From the NCBI RefSeq assembly GCF_030388665.1, contig NZ_CP128846.1:8032001-8096000 (forward strand): a DNA stretch of 64,000 nucleotides, written 5' to 3'. Position numbers and translations under genes: made by a program. Position 1 is the stretch's first letter; each line of letters begins with the position of its first letter. Of this stretch, positions 8,572-17,255 are shown piece by piece. Source of the DNA: Streptomyces flavofungini (GTDB lineage: Bacteria > Actinomycetota > Actinomycetes > Streptomycetales > Streptomycetaceae). The notes beneath the pieces are model-generated. The model was given only the letters and a program-made list of their open reading frames with translations, had not been told where the DNA came from and did no database searches.

Positions 8572-8903
8572 GTGCCCGACACCGTGTCCCGCGCGGAGTA
8601 CCTGGTCCGCGCGCTCACTCTTGAGGAGAAGGCCGCCCTCGTGCGCGGTGCGCGGTGCGCGCGGGGTCGGTGCGGCTCGCCGTCGCCCTCGGTCCCGAAA
8701 TGGCTTGCCACCAAAGGCGGGTGATGGGGCGTGAGGGGCGGGCGTCCGGCTTCGGCCACGGGCTGTCGTACACGACCTTCTCTTGCGTACACGACCTTCT
8801 CTTGTCAGTGGGCCGACGGCAGGTGCACGGGGGCGTCTCCGCCCAGGAGTTGGTTGGCTCTTTCCGGTCCGGTGCCATCGACGTGAAGGCGGTGCGGGTG
8901 TGA
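8572..8903 (+). pseudogene. GH3 beta-glucosidase remnant
   Basis: A GTG at 8572 with GGAGG 8 bp upstream starts a GH3-like N-terminus (SRAEYLVRALTLEEKAALVRG), which is lost after about 30 residues. In another frame, GFGHGLSYTTF appears near 8740-8780, the hallmark of the C-terminal fibronectin-III region of GH3 enzymes. Intact GH3 proteins have several hundred residues between these motifs, so most of the gene is deleted. A 19-bp tandem duplication at 8767-8804 adds a further frame change. The last frame stops at 8901-8903, overlapping the esterase GTG by GTGA, so an ancestral operon GH3-esterase is likely. Confidence 0.75.
8767..8804. repeat. Perfect 19-bp tandem duplication in the GH3 relic
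   Basis: CGTACACGACCTTCTCTTG occurs twice back to back (8767-8785, 8786-8804). Since 19 is not a multiple of three, the duplication shifts the frame right after the GLSYTTF motif. It looks recent, as the copies are identical. Confidence 0.9.
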
Positions 8904-10675
8904 GGAGCGGTCGGCGTGCGGGTGGACGGGTGGGGCGGGCCGTGGCGGCCGTCGGTGTGCTGATGGTGGCCGGGGCGGTGGGGTTCGCGCCGGAGGCGGC
9001 GCGGGCGGGGCAGCCGGGGCGGGACGGGCAGGTGGTGTCTGCCGGGTGGGCCGCGCAGGCCGGGCAGGCCGGGCAGGCAGGCCGGACCGCGCAGGCCGGG
9101 GCGGGGGAGCGGGGGGAGCGGGCCGGGTCCGGCGGCGCGGGTGGTTCCGTGGTGGTGCGGACCGACGCGGGTCGCGTACGCGGGCGGGTCACGGACGAGG
9201 GGCGCCGGTTCCTGGGGATTCCGTACGCGCGACAGCCCGTCGGTGCGCTGCGCTGGAAGGAGCCGCGCCCGGTCGCCCCGTGGCACGGCGTGCGCGCGGC
9301 CACGGAGTTCGGCAACCGCTGTGTGCAGACGGCGAGTTGGGACCCGGGGTACGAGAAGCCCAGTCACACGGAGGACTGTCTCGCGTTGAACGTGTACGCG
9401 CCCGCAGGGCGGGCCGGGCCCGCGCGGACCACGGACGACGCGCGGCGGCCCGTCCTCGTCTGGCTGCACGGCGGCGGGCTCACCGCGGGCGCGGGCGAGG
9501 ACGTGGTACCGGAGCGCTTCGCCCGCACCACCGGCACCGTGGTGGTCACCGTCAACTACCGCCTGGGCGCCCTGGGCTTCCTCGCCTCACCGGCGCTCGA
9601 CGGCGAGGCCTCCGACGGGGTGTCGGGGAACTACGGACTGCTCGACCAGCAAGCGGCGCTGCGCTGGGTGCGCGCCAACATCGGACGGTTCGGCGGCGAC
9701 CCGCGGCGCGTGACCGTCGCGGGTGAGTCCGCGGGCGGACGCTCCGTCTGCACCCACCTCGCATCGCCGACCGGTCGCGGCCTGTTCCGCGCGGCCGTCA
9801 TCCAGAGCGGGGCGTACGACAACTGTGCCGGCCGTACCCGGCGGCAGGCGGCCGTGGACGGCGCCGCGTTCGCCGGGAAGGCGGGCTGCCCGGACGCGGC
9901 CACCGCCCTCGCGTGCCTGCGGCGCAAGCCCGCCAAGGACCTCCTCGCGGCGCAGGCGGCGTTCGACTGGGGTCCGGTCGTCGGCGGGAACTTCCTGCCC
10001 GTACAGCCCGAGGAGGCGTTCGAGCGGGGCAGTGCGGCGAAGGTGCCCGTGCTGAACGGCGCGAACACCGACGAGGGCACGCTCTTCGCCTTCGCACAGT
10101 TCGACGGGAAGGGCAGGCCGCTCACCGCCGAGCGGTACCCGGCCGTCCTGGAGGAGAGGTACGGAGCCGGGCTCGCGGAGCGGGTGGCGCGCCGCTACCC
10201 GCTCGGCCGGTACCCCTCGCCCACGCACGCCCTCGCCGCGACCATCGGCGACCAGTTGTTCGCCTGCCCGGCCCTGCGGCTCGACCGCTCCCTGGCGGGG
10301 CGCGGGCCGGTCTACGCCTACGAGTTCGCGGACCGCACCTCGCCGCCCTTCGCCAGCCTGCGCGACCTGGGCACGGACTTCGCCTTCGGCGCCACGCACG
10401 TGAACGAAGTGCAATATCTGTTCCAACACTTCGGCCTGCGCTCGCCCCTGAACGCCGAACAGCGCGCCCTGGCCCGGCAGATGACCGCGTACTGGGGCTC
10501 CTTCATCCATTCCGGAGTGCCCCGCGCGGACGGCGCCCCACCGGCTCCCGACCAGCGCACTCACCCCGGTGACACCCTCTCGCTGCGCACCGGATCGGCG
10601 GGCGGCACCACGCTCGACCCGGCCGTGCACCGGGCGCACCACTGCGCTCTGTGGGACGCGGCCGCACCCCGCTGA
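8900..10675 (+). CDS. Secreted type-B carboxylesterase
   Basis: A 591-aa alpha/beta-hydrolase of the carboxylesterase type B (pnbA-like) family. An N-terminal signal region (RRAGGRVGRAVAAVGVLMVAG) is followed by a Gly/Gln/Ala-rich linker. Hallmarks are EDCLALNVY, the oxyanion HGGGL, GESAGG with nucleophile Ser277, the acidic member in NTDEGTLF and the histidine in ATHVNEVQYLF. It hydrolyses ester bonds outside the cell; the natural substrate is unknown. GTG at 8900 overlaps the stop of the GH3 relic, so expression probably depends on the promoter at 8490. The variable linker (residues about 38-82) is low-complexity. Confidence 0.9.
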   Translation: MRSGRRAGGRVGRAVAAVGVLMVAGAVGFAPEAARAGQPGRDGQVVSAGWAAQAGQAGQAGRTAQAGAGERGERAGSGGAGGSVVVRTDAGRVRGRVTDEGRRFLGIPYARQPVGALRWKEPRPVAPWHGVRAATEFGNRCVQTASWDPGYEKPSHTEDCLALNVYAPAGRAGPARTTDDARRPVLVWLHGGGLTAGAGEDVVPERFARTTGTVVVTVNYRLGALGFLASPALDGEASDGVSGNYGLLDQQAALRWVRANIGRFGGDPRRVTVAGESAGGRSVCTHLASPTGRGLFRAAVIQSGAYDNCAGRTRRQAAVDGAAFAGKAGCPDAATALACLRRKPAKDLLAAQAAFDWGPVVGGNFLPVQPEEAFERGSAAKVPVLNGANTDEGTLFAFAQFDGKGRPLTAERYPAVLEERYGAGLAERVARRYPLGRYPSPTHALAATIGDQLFACPALRLDRSLAGRGPVYAYEFADRTSPPFASLRDLGTDFAFGATHVNEVQYLFQHFGLRSPLNAEQRALARQMTAYWGSFIHSGVPRADGAPPAPDQRTHPGDTLSLRTGSAGGTTLDPAVHRAHHCALWDAAAPR

Positions 10676-10756
10676 ACAGGTAGGATTCCCCGTCGTGCGT
10701 GATCGACAAGGACGCGCACGCGGGGGGAGCCACCAGCACAGCGGAAGGAACCGGGG

Positions 10757-11497
10757 TTGCACGTCCAGGAGTGGCTGGAGAACGTACCGGCCGTCAGCGT
10801 CTACCTCCTCGTGGGCCTCGTCATCGGCCTGGAGTCACTGGGCATCCCGCTGCCCGGCGAGATCGTCCTCGTCTCCGCCGCGCTGCTCTCGTCGCAGCAC
10901 GGCGAGGTGAACCCGGTGATCCTCGGCTCCTGCGCCGTCGCGGGCGCGGTGATCGGCGACTCCATCGGCTACGCGATCGGGCGCAAGGGCGGCCGACCAC
11001 TCCTCGCCTGGCTGGAACGGAAGTTCCCCAAGCACTTCAGCGCGGCGAACGTCGGCAGCGCCGAGCGGTCGTTCCAGAAGTGGGGCATGTGGGCGGTCTT
11101 CTTCGGCCGCTTCGTGGCGCTCCTGCGGATCTTCGCCGGGCCGCTCGCCGGTGTGCTGCGGATGCCGTACTGGAAGTTCGCCATCGCCAACGTACTCGGC
11201 GGCATCGTGTGGGCGGGCGGCACCACCGCCGTGATCTATTACATCGGCGTGGTCGCGGAGGACTGGCTCAAGCGCTTCTCGTACGTCGGTCTCGGCATCG
11301 CCGTCCTCATCGGCATCGGCTCGATGCTGCTCGTGAAGCGGCGGGCCAAGAAGGCGGCGGAGGAGCACGCGGCGTCGGCCGGGGCCCAGGTGCCCGGGCA
11401 GGCGGGGGCCGGCGCGGCCACCGGGACGGACGGCGCTGCCGCCCCCGCCGTGGGCGAGGCGGCTCTCGCGGCCACCCGGAGCTCCGCCGGAGGCTGA
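10757..11497 (+). CDS. DedA-family membrane protein
   Basis: A 246-aa DedA/SNARE-associated membrane protein. The family motifs PLPGEIVLVSAALLSS, GDSIGYAIGRKGG and FFGRFVALLRIFAGPLAG with the functionally important Arg residues are present, plus about five hydrophobic segments and an Ala/Gly-rich cytoplasmic tail. DedA proteins support lipid-carrier recycling and membrane homeostasis. The start is TTG at 10757, chosen because GGAAGGAA lies 6 bp upstream. It is monocistronic, ended by the hairpin at 11555-11587. Confidence 0.88.
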   Translation: MHVQEWLENVPAVSVYLLVGLVIGLESLGIPLPGEIVLVSAALLSSQHGEVNPVILGSCAVAGAVIGDSIGYAIGRKGGRPLLAWLERKFPKHFSAANVGSAERSFQKWGMWAVFFGRFVALLRIFAGPLAGVLRMPYWKFAIANVLGGIVWAGGTTAVIYYIGVVAEDWLKRFSYVGLGIAVLIGIGSMLLVKRRAKKAAEEHAASAGAQVPGQAGAGAATGTDGAAAPAVGEAALAATRSSAGG

Positions 11498-11554
11498 GCC
11501 GGTCCGGGGCGGCCGTGGACCGGCCCCGTCCCCACGCCCCGTACACCCATTTCC

Positions 11555-11587
11555 GTACCCGCTCGTGCGGCGCGCGCGAGCGGGTAC
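11555..11587 (+). terminator. Terminator hairpin after DedA gene
   Basis: GTACCCGCTCGTGCG at 11555-11569 pairs with 11573-11587 (15 bp, one G-U) around a 3-nt loop, 58 bp after the DedA stop. The remaining sequence to 11771 shows only minor GC-rich hairpins. Confidence 0.75.
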
Positions 11588-11771
11588 GCGCATGTGCGCC
11601 CGGCGCCCCGCACCGCCAGGGCTCCGCTCGTGCTTCCGCACGCCCCCTGGTCGTGCGGGTCCCCCCACGGCCGCCGCCATGGGGTGCGGCCTGCTCTCCC
11701 TGGGGTTCCGGGGGGTCTGCCCCCGTCCGCTTCCGGGGGCGGGCCCCAGTGAGCGCGGGGTTCCGGATCCC

Positions 11772-11777
11772 TAGCGT
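11772..11777 (+). promoter_or_regulatory. Putative -10 box for a leaderless transcript
   Basis: TAGCGT ends 8 bp before the ATG at 11786, which would put transcription start at or next to the start codon. No ribosome binding site precedes that ATG, which fits a leaderless mRNA. The -35 region is poor. Confidence 0.4.
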
Positions 11778-11785
11778 CGGTCGAC

Positions 11786-13141
11786 ATGACATGTGGAGAA
11801 CACACCGAGAAAAGAGCGCTCTTACCCGGGCGACGCCGAGCCGGGCGGGCGAGCGCGGTGGCCGTCGTGGCGGCCGCTCTGACGCTGCTCGTTCCGGCGG
11901 CGGACGCGGCGGCCCGCCCCGGCGCCGAGTCCCTTCCGACGGCCCCGGCATCCGGCCCGCCGCCCGGCTGTGACGCGGCGCGCGGCGCGGTCGAGGGCTC
12001 CCTGAGGCCCCTCGTCGGCCGCCACGGCATCCCCGGTGCCGCCGCCGAGGTGGTCGACCGGCGCTGCGGGCGCTGGTCCGTCGCGCGCGGCGTCGCCGAC
12101 CTGGACAGCGGCCGCGGGATGGCCGCGGGGGACCGGCTGCGGATCGGCAGCGTCAGCAAGACGTTCACCGCCACCGTCGTCGTGCAGCTCGCCGCCGAGG
12201 GCCGGATCGGCCTCGACGCGCCCGTCGAGCGCTATCTGCCCGGACTGATCCGGGGCAACGGCCACGACGGCCGCGAGATCACCGTGCGTCAGCTCCTCCA
12301 GCACACCAGCGGACTTCCCGACTACGTCGAAGCCCTCGCCGAGCGGCCCGTGCACGAGTGGCGCTTCCGGCACTTCGAGCCCCGCGAACAGATCGCCGCC
12401 GCCCTCACGATGCCGCACCCGGACAAGAAGTGGCACTACGCGACGACCAACACCGTCGTCGCCGGACTCATCGTCGAGAAGGTCACAGGGCACCGCGTCG
12501 AGGCGGAGGTGAACCGTCGCATCATCCGCGAGCTCGGCCTGCGCGACACCTATTGGCCCGGCGACGGCACGCGCATCCGGGGCGCGCACTCACGGAGTTA
12601 CTTCCCCGACGGCCCGGACGGGGAGCGGGACGGCGAGGCTCGCCTCAGGGTCGACGGCACGCCGCCGTCCACGGCTGGTGGCACGCCGTCCGCCAATCCC
12701 GACGGCACACCACCCGCCCGCGTCGACGGCACCGAGTGGAACATGACCTTCGGCGGCGCGGGCGGCGCCCTGGTCTCGACTCCCGCCGACGTCAACCGCT
12801 TCTTCGGCGCGCTGTTCGGCGGAAAGCTGCTGCCCGCGCGCTGGCTCGCCCAGATGAAGCGCACCGTCCCCGCCGACCCGGACCGGCTCTGGCCCGGCGC
12901 CCGGTACGGCCTCGGCCTGATCTCCTCGCCGCTGTCGTGCGGCGGGCGCTGGTGGGGGCACGGCGGCACGGTTCCCGGCGGCCACCGTGCCCTCGGCGCG
13001 ATCGGCCCCGGCGGCCGCGCCGTCGCCCTCGCCCTCAACCAGGTGCCCGCCACCGACCTCGCCGAACACGACTTCCGGGCTGTCGTCGACAGCGCCCTGT
13101 GTCCCCCCGACCGCACCCCGCGCCCCAAGGAGAACCCGTGA
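11786..13141 (+). CDS. Secreted serine hydrolase (class C beta-lactamase / DD-peptidase fold) with TTA codon
   Basis: A 451-aa protein with signal peptide (RRRAGRASAVAVVAAALTLL, cleavage near ADAA). The SxxK motif is in GSVSKTFTA and the HxG-type third motif in WWGHGGTVPGG. The second motif, normally YxN, reads Y-A-T (WHYATTN), so a key Asn is replaced. Codon 13 (11822-11824) is TTA, the only in-frame TTA found in this window, implying bldA dependence. No alternative start keeps the positively charged n-region, so TTA is likely translated. The stop overlaps the next GTG (GTGA), so both secreted hydrolases are coupled. Substrate (D-Ala peptide, beta-lactam or ester) is uncertain. Confidence 0.85.
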   Translation: MTCGEHTEKRALLPGRRRAGRASAVAVVAAALTLLVPAADAAARPGAESLPTAPASGPPPGCDAARGAVEGSLRPLVGRHGIPGAAAEVVDRRCGRWSVARGVADLDSGRGMAAGDRLRIGSVSKTFTATVVVQLAAEGRIGLDAPVERYLPGLIRGNGHDGREITVRQLLQHTSGLPDYVEALAERPVHEWRFRHFEPREQIAAALTMPHPDKKWHYATTNTVVAGLIVEKVTGHRVEAEVNRRIIRELGLRDTYWPGDGTRIRGAHSRSYFPDGPDGERDGEARLRVDGTPPSTAGGTPSANPDGTPPARVDGTEWNMTFGGAGGALVSTPADVNRFFGALFGGKLLPARWLAQMKRTVPADPDRLWPGARYGLGLISSPLSCGGRWWGHGGTVPGGHRALGAIGPGGRAVALALNQVPATDLAEHDFRAVVDSALCPPDRTPRPKENP

Positions 13142-14727
13142 CACGCACCCGCGCCGCCGTGCGTCGCACCTCGGCCGTCGGCCTCGCCCTCGCCGCCTGC
13201 GTCACCGCCGCCCCCGCCCTCGCCTCGGCGACCACGACCCCCGCGGCCGCACGCGGCGGGGCCACCCCGGCTCCCGGCCCCGGCCTCGACCGCTTCTACG
13301 ACCAGCGCCTCGACTGGCGCGGCTGCGTCCTCGGGCCGGACGACGAGACGGGCCGCGCCCTGGCGAAGGCGGGCGCCCGCTGCGCGGACGTGACCGTGCC
13401 CGTCGACTACTCCGACCCCGGTGGCCGCACCATGACCGTCGCCATATCGCGGATCAAGGCCACCGACACCCGCCACCGCGTCGGCCCGCTGCTCCTGAAC
13501 GGCGGCGGCCCCGGAGGCCCATCGATCGGTGACGCCCCGGACATCCACCGGGCGATGAAGGACGTCGCCGCGCGCTACGACATCATCGGCGTCGACCCGC
13601 GCTTCGTCGGCCGCAGCGACCCCTTGGACTGCGGGTGGCCCGTCTCCAGCGCCGTCTTCTCCGCCGGGACCGGCCGCGCGGGCTTCGACCGGCAGGTCGC
13701 CCTGCACAAGGACCTGGCCGCCAGGTGCCGCGCCACCAACAAGTCCGTGCTGCCGTTCGTCACCACCCGCGACACCGCCCGCGACATGGACGTCATCCGC
13801 GGCGCCCTCGGCGAGCGGAAGATCTCCTATCTGGGCTACTCGTACGGCACCTACCTCGGCACCGTCTACACCCAGATGTTCCCCGGCCGCCACGACCGCG
13901 TCGTCCTCGACGGCGCGATCGACCCGCGCCGCTACCAACCCCGGCTGCTGCGCGGCGCCGAGCCCGAGAACGACCGGGCGCTGTCCGACTGGGCGGCGTG
14001 GGCGGCGCGGCGGCACGACACGTACGGCCTCGGCCGCACCCGCGCCCAGGTGCTCGCCGCCGTCGACCGCACCGTCGAGGCGTCCGCGCGCGGGCTGACC
14101 GTGGGCACCGCCCCCGACACCTTCCGGCTCGACGACACCACGGTGCCGACGCTGCTCGTCATGGGCATCGCCGACGACACCGACGAGGCGAGGGCGGCCT
14201 TCGGCGAGCAGGTGTCCGTGCTCGTCAAGGCGGCGCAGGGGCAACCGACCCGGCTCTCACCGGAGTTCACGGCGGCCCTGCGGTCCTACGTCACCGGCAA
14301 GGACTCGCACTACGGCAGCGTGCAGACGGCGATCCTGTGCGGCGACTCGGCGGCCCCGCGCGACCCGGAGCGCTACTGGCGCGACATCGAGCGCAGCCGC
14401 GCCGCGCACCCGGTCATGGGACCGCTGACCAACAACATCACCCCGTGCGCCTTCTGGGACCGCCCCCGAGAGGAGCCCACCCAGGTCAGGCGCGACGCCC
14501 CGGCGCTCCTCGTGGGCGCGACCGGTGACCCGCGCGCCACCTACGAGGGCACCGTGGGGCTGCGCGACCTGCTGCCCAGCTCCAGGCTGATCACCCTGAA
14601 GGGCGCCAACCGGCACGGGATCTACGGCTTCTACGGCAACGCCTGCGTGGACGCGAACGTCAACACCTACCTGGCCACGGGCAAGCTGCCGGGCAAGGAT
14701 CTGACCTGCGTGCGGCAGCACGGCTGA
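13138..14727 (+). CDS. Secreted tripeptidyl-aminopeptidase-like alpha/beta hydrolase (S33)
   Basis: A 529-aa exported hydrolase of the SlpD/SlpE/Tap group, which remove tripeptides or dipeptides from N-termini. Signal peptide TSAVGLALAACVTAAPALA precedes the mature domain. The oxyanion/strand motif NGGGPGGPS, the nucleophile elbow GYSYGTYLG, the acid in GATGDPRATYEG and histidine in GANRHGIYG form the triad. GTG at 13138 overlaps the upstream stop and has AAGGAGAA just before it. Translational coupling puts it under the same leaderless, TTA-containing transcript as the upstream hydrolase, so its output may also depend on bldA. Confidence 0.88.
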   Translation: MTRTRAAVRRTSAVGLALAACVTAAPALASATTTPAAARGGATPAPGPGLDRFYDQRLDWRGCVLGPDDETGRALAKAGARCADVTVPVDYSDPGGRTMTVAISRIKATDTRHRVGPLLLNGGGPGGPSIGDAPDIHRAMKDVAARYDIIGVDPRFVGRSDPLDCGWPVSSAVFSAGTGRAGFDRQVALHKDLAARCRATNKSVLPFVTTRDTARDMDVIRGALGERKISYLGYSYGTYLGTVYTQMFPGRHDRVVLDGAIDPRRYQPRLLRGAEPENDRALSDWAAWAARRHDTYGLGRTRAQVLAAVDRTVEASARGLTVGTAPDTFRLDDTTVPTLLVMGIADDTDEARAAFGEQVSVLVKAAQGQPTRLSPEFTAALRSYVTGKDSHYGSVQTAILCGDSAAPRDPERYWRDIERSRAAHPVMGPLTNNITPCAFWDRPREEPTQVRRDAPALLVGATGDPRATYEGTVGLRDLLPSSRLITLKGANRHGIYGFYGNACVDANVNTYLATGKLPGKDLTCVRQHG

Positions 14728-14736
14728 CGGACCGAC

Positions 14737-14770
14737 CGCCCGCCGGGACCGACATCGGCCCCGGCGGGCG
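14737..14770. terminator. Bidirectional hairpin between convergent genes
   Basis: CGCCCGCCGGG at 14737-14747 pairs perfectly with 14760-14770 (11 bp, 12-nt loop), between the peptidase and the convergent carbonic anhydrase gene. Confidence 0.75.
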
Positions 14771-14781
14771 GCACGCGCGCC

Positions 14782-15357
14782 TCAGCCCGCCGAGCCCGCT
14801 CGGCCCCCGGACGGGCCCCGGCTCTCCCGGGCCGCGTTGGCCTCGCGGTGCGCCTTGGCCAACTCCACGTACAGGGTGCCGTTGAGGGAGATGCCCGCGC
14901 GCTCCTCCTCGGTGAGCTCGCGCTTGACCTTCGCGGGGACGCCCGCGACCAGCGAGCCGGGCGGCACCCGCATGCCCTGCGGCACCAGCGCCTGCGCGGC
15001 GACGAGCGAACCGGCGCCGATCACCGCGCCGTTGAGGACGGTGGCACCCATGCCGATCAGGCAGTCGTCCTCGACGGTGCAGCCGTGCAGGACCGCGTTG
15101 TGGCCGACCGAGACGCGCTCGCCGATGGACATCGGGAAGCCCGGGTCGACGTGCAGGGTGCAGTTGTCCTGGATGTTGCTGTCGGCCCCGACCTCGATGG
15201 GACCGCAGTCGGCGCGCAGCACCGCGCCGTACCAGGTGCTCGCGCCCGCGCTCAGCGTCACCTCGCCGATCACCACCGACGTGGGGGCCGTGAAGGCCTC
15301 CTGGTCGACCTTCGGCTCCTTGCCGGCCACGCCCATGACGAGTGCCTGCTGGCTCAT
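14782..15357 (-). CDS. Gamma-class carbonic anhydrase-like protein
   Basis: A 191-aa left-handed beta-helix protein of the gamma-carbonic-anhydrase (YrdA/PaaY) family. Hexapeptide repeats run through residues about 25-150. Three metal-ligand histidines are visible: one in NCTLHVDP and two in VGHNAVLHGC. SNIQDNCTLHVD and the C-terminal GVPAKVKREL are typical. The family hydrates CO2 or acts as a metal-dependent thioesterase-associated protein; activity is inferred. It is divergent from the acyltransferase gene at 15553, about 195 bp away. Confidence 0.9.
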   Translation of the reverse strand: MSQQALVMGVAGKEPKVDQEAFTAPTSVVIGEVTLSAGASTWYGAVLRADCGPIEVGADSNIQDNCTLHVDPGFPMSIGERVSVGHNAVLHGCTVEDDCLIGMGATVLNGAVIGAGSLVAAQALVPQGMRVPPGSLVAGVPAKVKRELTEEERAGISLNGTLYVELAKAHREANAARESRGPSGGRAGSAG

Positions 15358-15552
15358 CGGCTCGCTCCCTCTCTCCCGGGCATTCCCGTGCGGTGCGGTG
15401 CTTTCCCGTGCCGCCGTGGGGTTGTCGCGTCGTCGTCCCCGTGTCGCGCCTGAGCGAACCGTACGGGACGGCGGGGCGCTCGCCGCCGCGTGGGGTGAAG
15501 ATCACAGGACCTCGGTGTGCTCGGCGCGCGCCCGGCTGAGTAACGTGAGCGG

Positions 15553-16326
15553 GTGCCCAGGAACAAGAACGTGTTCTCATCGCTGGCCGCCTGGCGGCGC
15601 GGCGCGGCGCAGCGCGCCGTCCACGCCGGGTGGGACTGGGTGCAGCGCACCGGTGCCGTCACCGCGCGGCGGCCGGGGCGGCTGCGGTTCGGCGCGATCG
15701 GCGAGGGCACCCGGCTCGCCTTCCCGCAGGGCACGGTCTTCGGGGCGCCCTGGATCCGGCTCGGCGCGCACTGCATCGTCGGCGAGCAGGTCACGCTGAC
15801 CGCCGGGTTGATGCCCGACCTCGACCTCGGCCCGGACCCGATCCTGCGCATCGGCGACGGCGTGGTGCTCGGCCGCGGCAGCCACGTCATCGCGGACACG
15901 ACGGTGACCATCGGCGACGACTGCTACTTCGGTCCGTATGTGTACGTGACCTCGACGAACCATTCGTACGACGACCCCCACACGCCGATCGGCAAGCAGT
16001 GGCCGCGGATGGAGCCCGTCGAGATCGGACCCGGCTGCTGGGTCGGCACCGGCGCCGTGATCCTGCCCGGGGCCCGGCTCGGCCGCAACGTGGTGGTGGC
16101 CGCGGGCGCGGTGGTGCGGGGCGAGGTGCCCGACCACGCGGTGGTGGCCGGGGCGCCCGCGCGGGTCGTGCGGACGTGGTGCGCGGAGCGGGGCTGGGAG
16201 CCGCCGCTGCGTACGCCCGCGCCGGTGCCGATCCCGGAGGGCGTCACGCCGGAACAGCTCCTCGCGCTGGGTGAGTTGAGCGACCTGGAGGTGGCGCGGC
16301 TGGCCGAGGTCGAGGGGAACGTCTGA
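15553..16326 (+). CDS. Hexapeptide-repeat acyltransferase
   Basis: A 257-aa left-handed beta-helix acyltransferase (maa/lacA/cat-like). Features are the core VYVTSTNHSYDDPHTPIG with catalytic His, GCWVGTGAVILPGARLGRNVVVAAGAVV repeats split across the helix, and the AGAPARVVR C-cap. It O-acetylates a sugar or similar hydroxyl acceptor; the acceptor is unknown. GTG at 15553 begins the protein. About 45 basic N-terminal residues precede the helix. It is alone, with a terminator at 16339-16356. Confidence 0.85.
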   Translation: MPRNKNVFSSLAAWRRGAAQRAVHAGWDWVQRTGAVTARRPGRLRFGAIGEGTRLAFPQGTVFGAPWIRLGAHCIVGEQVTLTAGLMPDLDLGPDPILRIGDGVVLGRGSHVIADTTVTIGDDCYFGPYVYVTSTNHSYDDPHTPIGKQWPRMEPVEIGPGCWVGTGAVILPGARLGRNVVVAAGAVVRGEVPDHAVVAGAPARVVRTWCAERGWEPPLRTPAPVPIPEGVTPEQLLALGELSDLEVARLAEVEGNV

Positions 16327-16338
16327 GCGGTCCCGGTG

Positions 16339-16356
16339 GCGCCCCCGAAGGGGCGC
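16339..16356. terminator. Hairpin with CGAA tetraloop between convergent genes
   Basis: GCGCCCC at 16339-16345 pairs with GGGGCGC at 16350-16356 around CGAA. It lies between the stops of the acyltransferase and the EamA transporter. Confidence 0.65.
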
Positions 16357-16367
16357 GGGGCCGTGGC

Positions 16368-17243
16368 TCAGCCCGTCGCCAGGAGCACCGTGCCCACCAG
16401 CGCGAGGCCCGCCCCCGCGGCCTGCACCCCGCGCAGCCGTTCCTTGAGGACGCCGCGCGCCGCGAGCGCCGTCACGACCGGGTAGAGCGAGGCGAGCACG
16501 GCGGCGACGGTGACGGGACCGCGCTGGGCCGCGATCGCGTACGTTCCGTTGGCGGCGACGTCCGCGAGGCCCACGAAGGCGAGCGCGGGCAGCGCGGACC
16601 GGATCACGCGCATGCCCTGGCCCTCGGGGAGCGCCGCGCCGCCCCGTCGCACGGAGACGTACAGCGCCGTGCCGCCCGCGACCACGTTGGTCACGCGCTG
16701 CACGAACAGCGCGAGGAACAGGCCGGTGACCGTGGTCGACGCCTCCGCGATGAGGGCCATGACCGCGCCGAAGCCGAAGGCGGCGAGGAGCGTCAGGAGC
16801 ACCGCCTGCCGCTGCACCGGGGCGCCGCGCAGCTCCGGGCCGCCCGCGAGGACGATGCCCGCGACGGCCACCGCGATGCCCGCGAACTGCCCGAGGCCAG
16901 GACGCTCGCCCAGCATCAGCCCGACGCCCACCGGCACGGCCACGCCGAGCGAGCCGAGCGGTGAGACGACGCCCATCGGGCCGAGCGCGAGGGCCTTGTA
17001 GAAGGCGAGCATCGCGACCGGGCCGATGAGTCCGGCGCCGACCGCGAACCACAGCTGCGGGCCCCACGCGCTCCAGGCGCCGGTGGAGACCACGATCACG
17101 CCGAGGACGACGACCGCCACGCACTGGGAGGCGACGACCACCGTGAGCGCGGGGAGGCGTCGGGTCAGCAGTCCGCCGCCGAAGTCGGCGAGGCCCCAGA
17201 GCAAGCTGGTGGCCAGGGCGAACAGTGCTGTCAGTCCCGTCAT
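16368..17243 (-). CDS. EamA/DMT-family transporter
   Basis: A 291-aa protein with ten hydrophobic helices in two five-helix halves, the drug/metabolite transporter (EamA) fold. LLWGLADFGGGLLTRR opens the first half and GFGAVMALIAEASTTVTGLFLA the second. It is transcribed divergently from the XRE/cupin regulator at 17348, and the shared 104-bp region is packed with repeats, so that regulator probably controls it. Such pairs commonly export amino acids or related metabolites; the substrate here is unknown. Confidence 0.85.
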   Translation of the reverse strand: MTGLTALFALATSLLWGLADFGGGLLTRRLPALTVVVASQCVAVVVLGVIVVSTGAWSAWGPQLWFAVGAGLIGPVAMLAFYKALALGPMGVVSPLGSLGVAVPVGVGLMLGERPGLGQFAGIAVAVAGIVLAGGPELRGAPVQRQAVLLTLLAAFGFGAVMALIAEASTTVTGLFLALFVQRVTNVVAGGTALYVSVRRGGAALPEGQGMRVIRSALPALAFVGLADVAANGTYAIAAQRGPVTVAAVLASLYPVVTALAARGVLKERLRGVQAAGAGLALVGTVLLATG

Positions 17244-17255
17244 GAGGAAGCCTCG

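Noticed and set aside
12594..12597. Second apparent TTA in the serine hydrolase gene
   Set aside because: The codons are AGT TAC in frame, so it is not a TTA codon.
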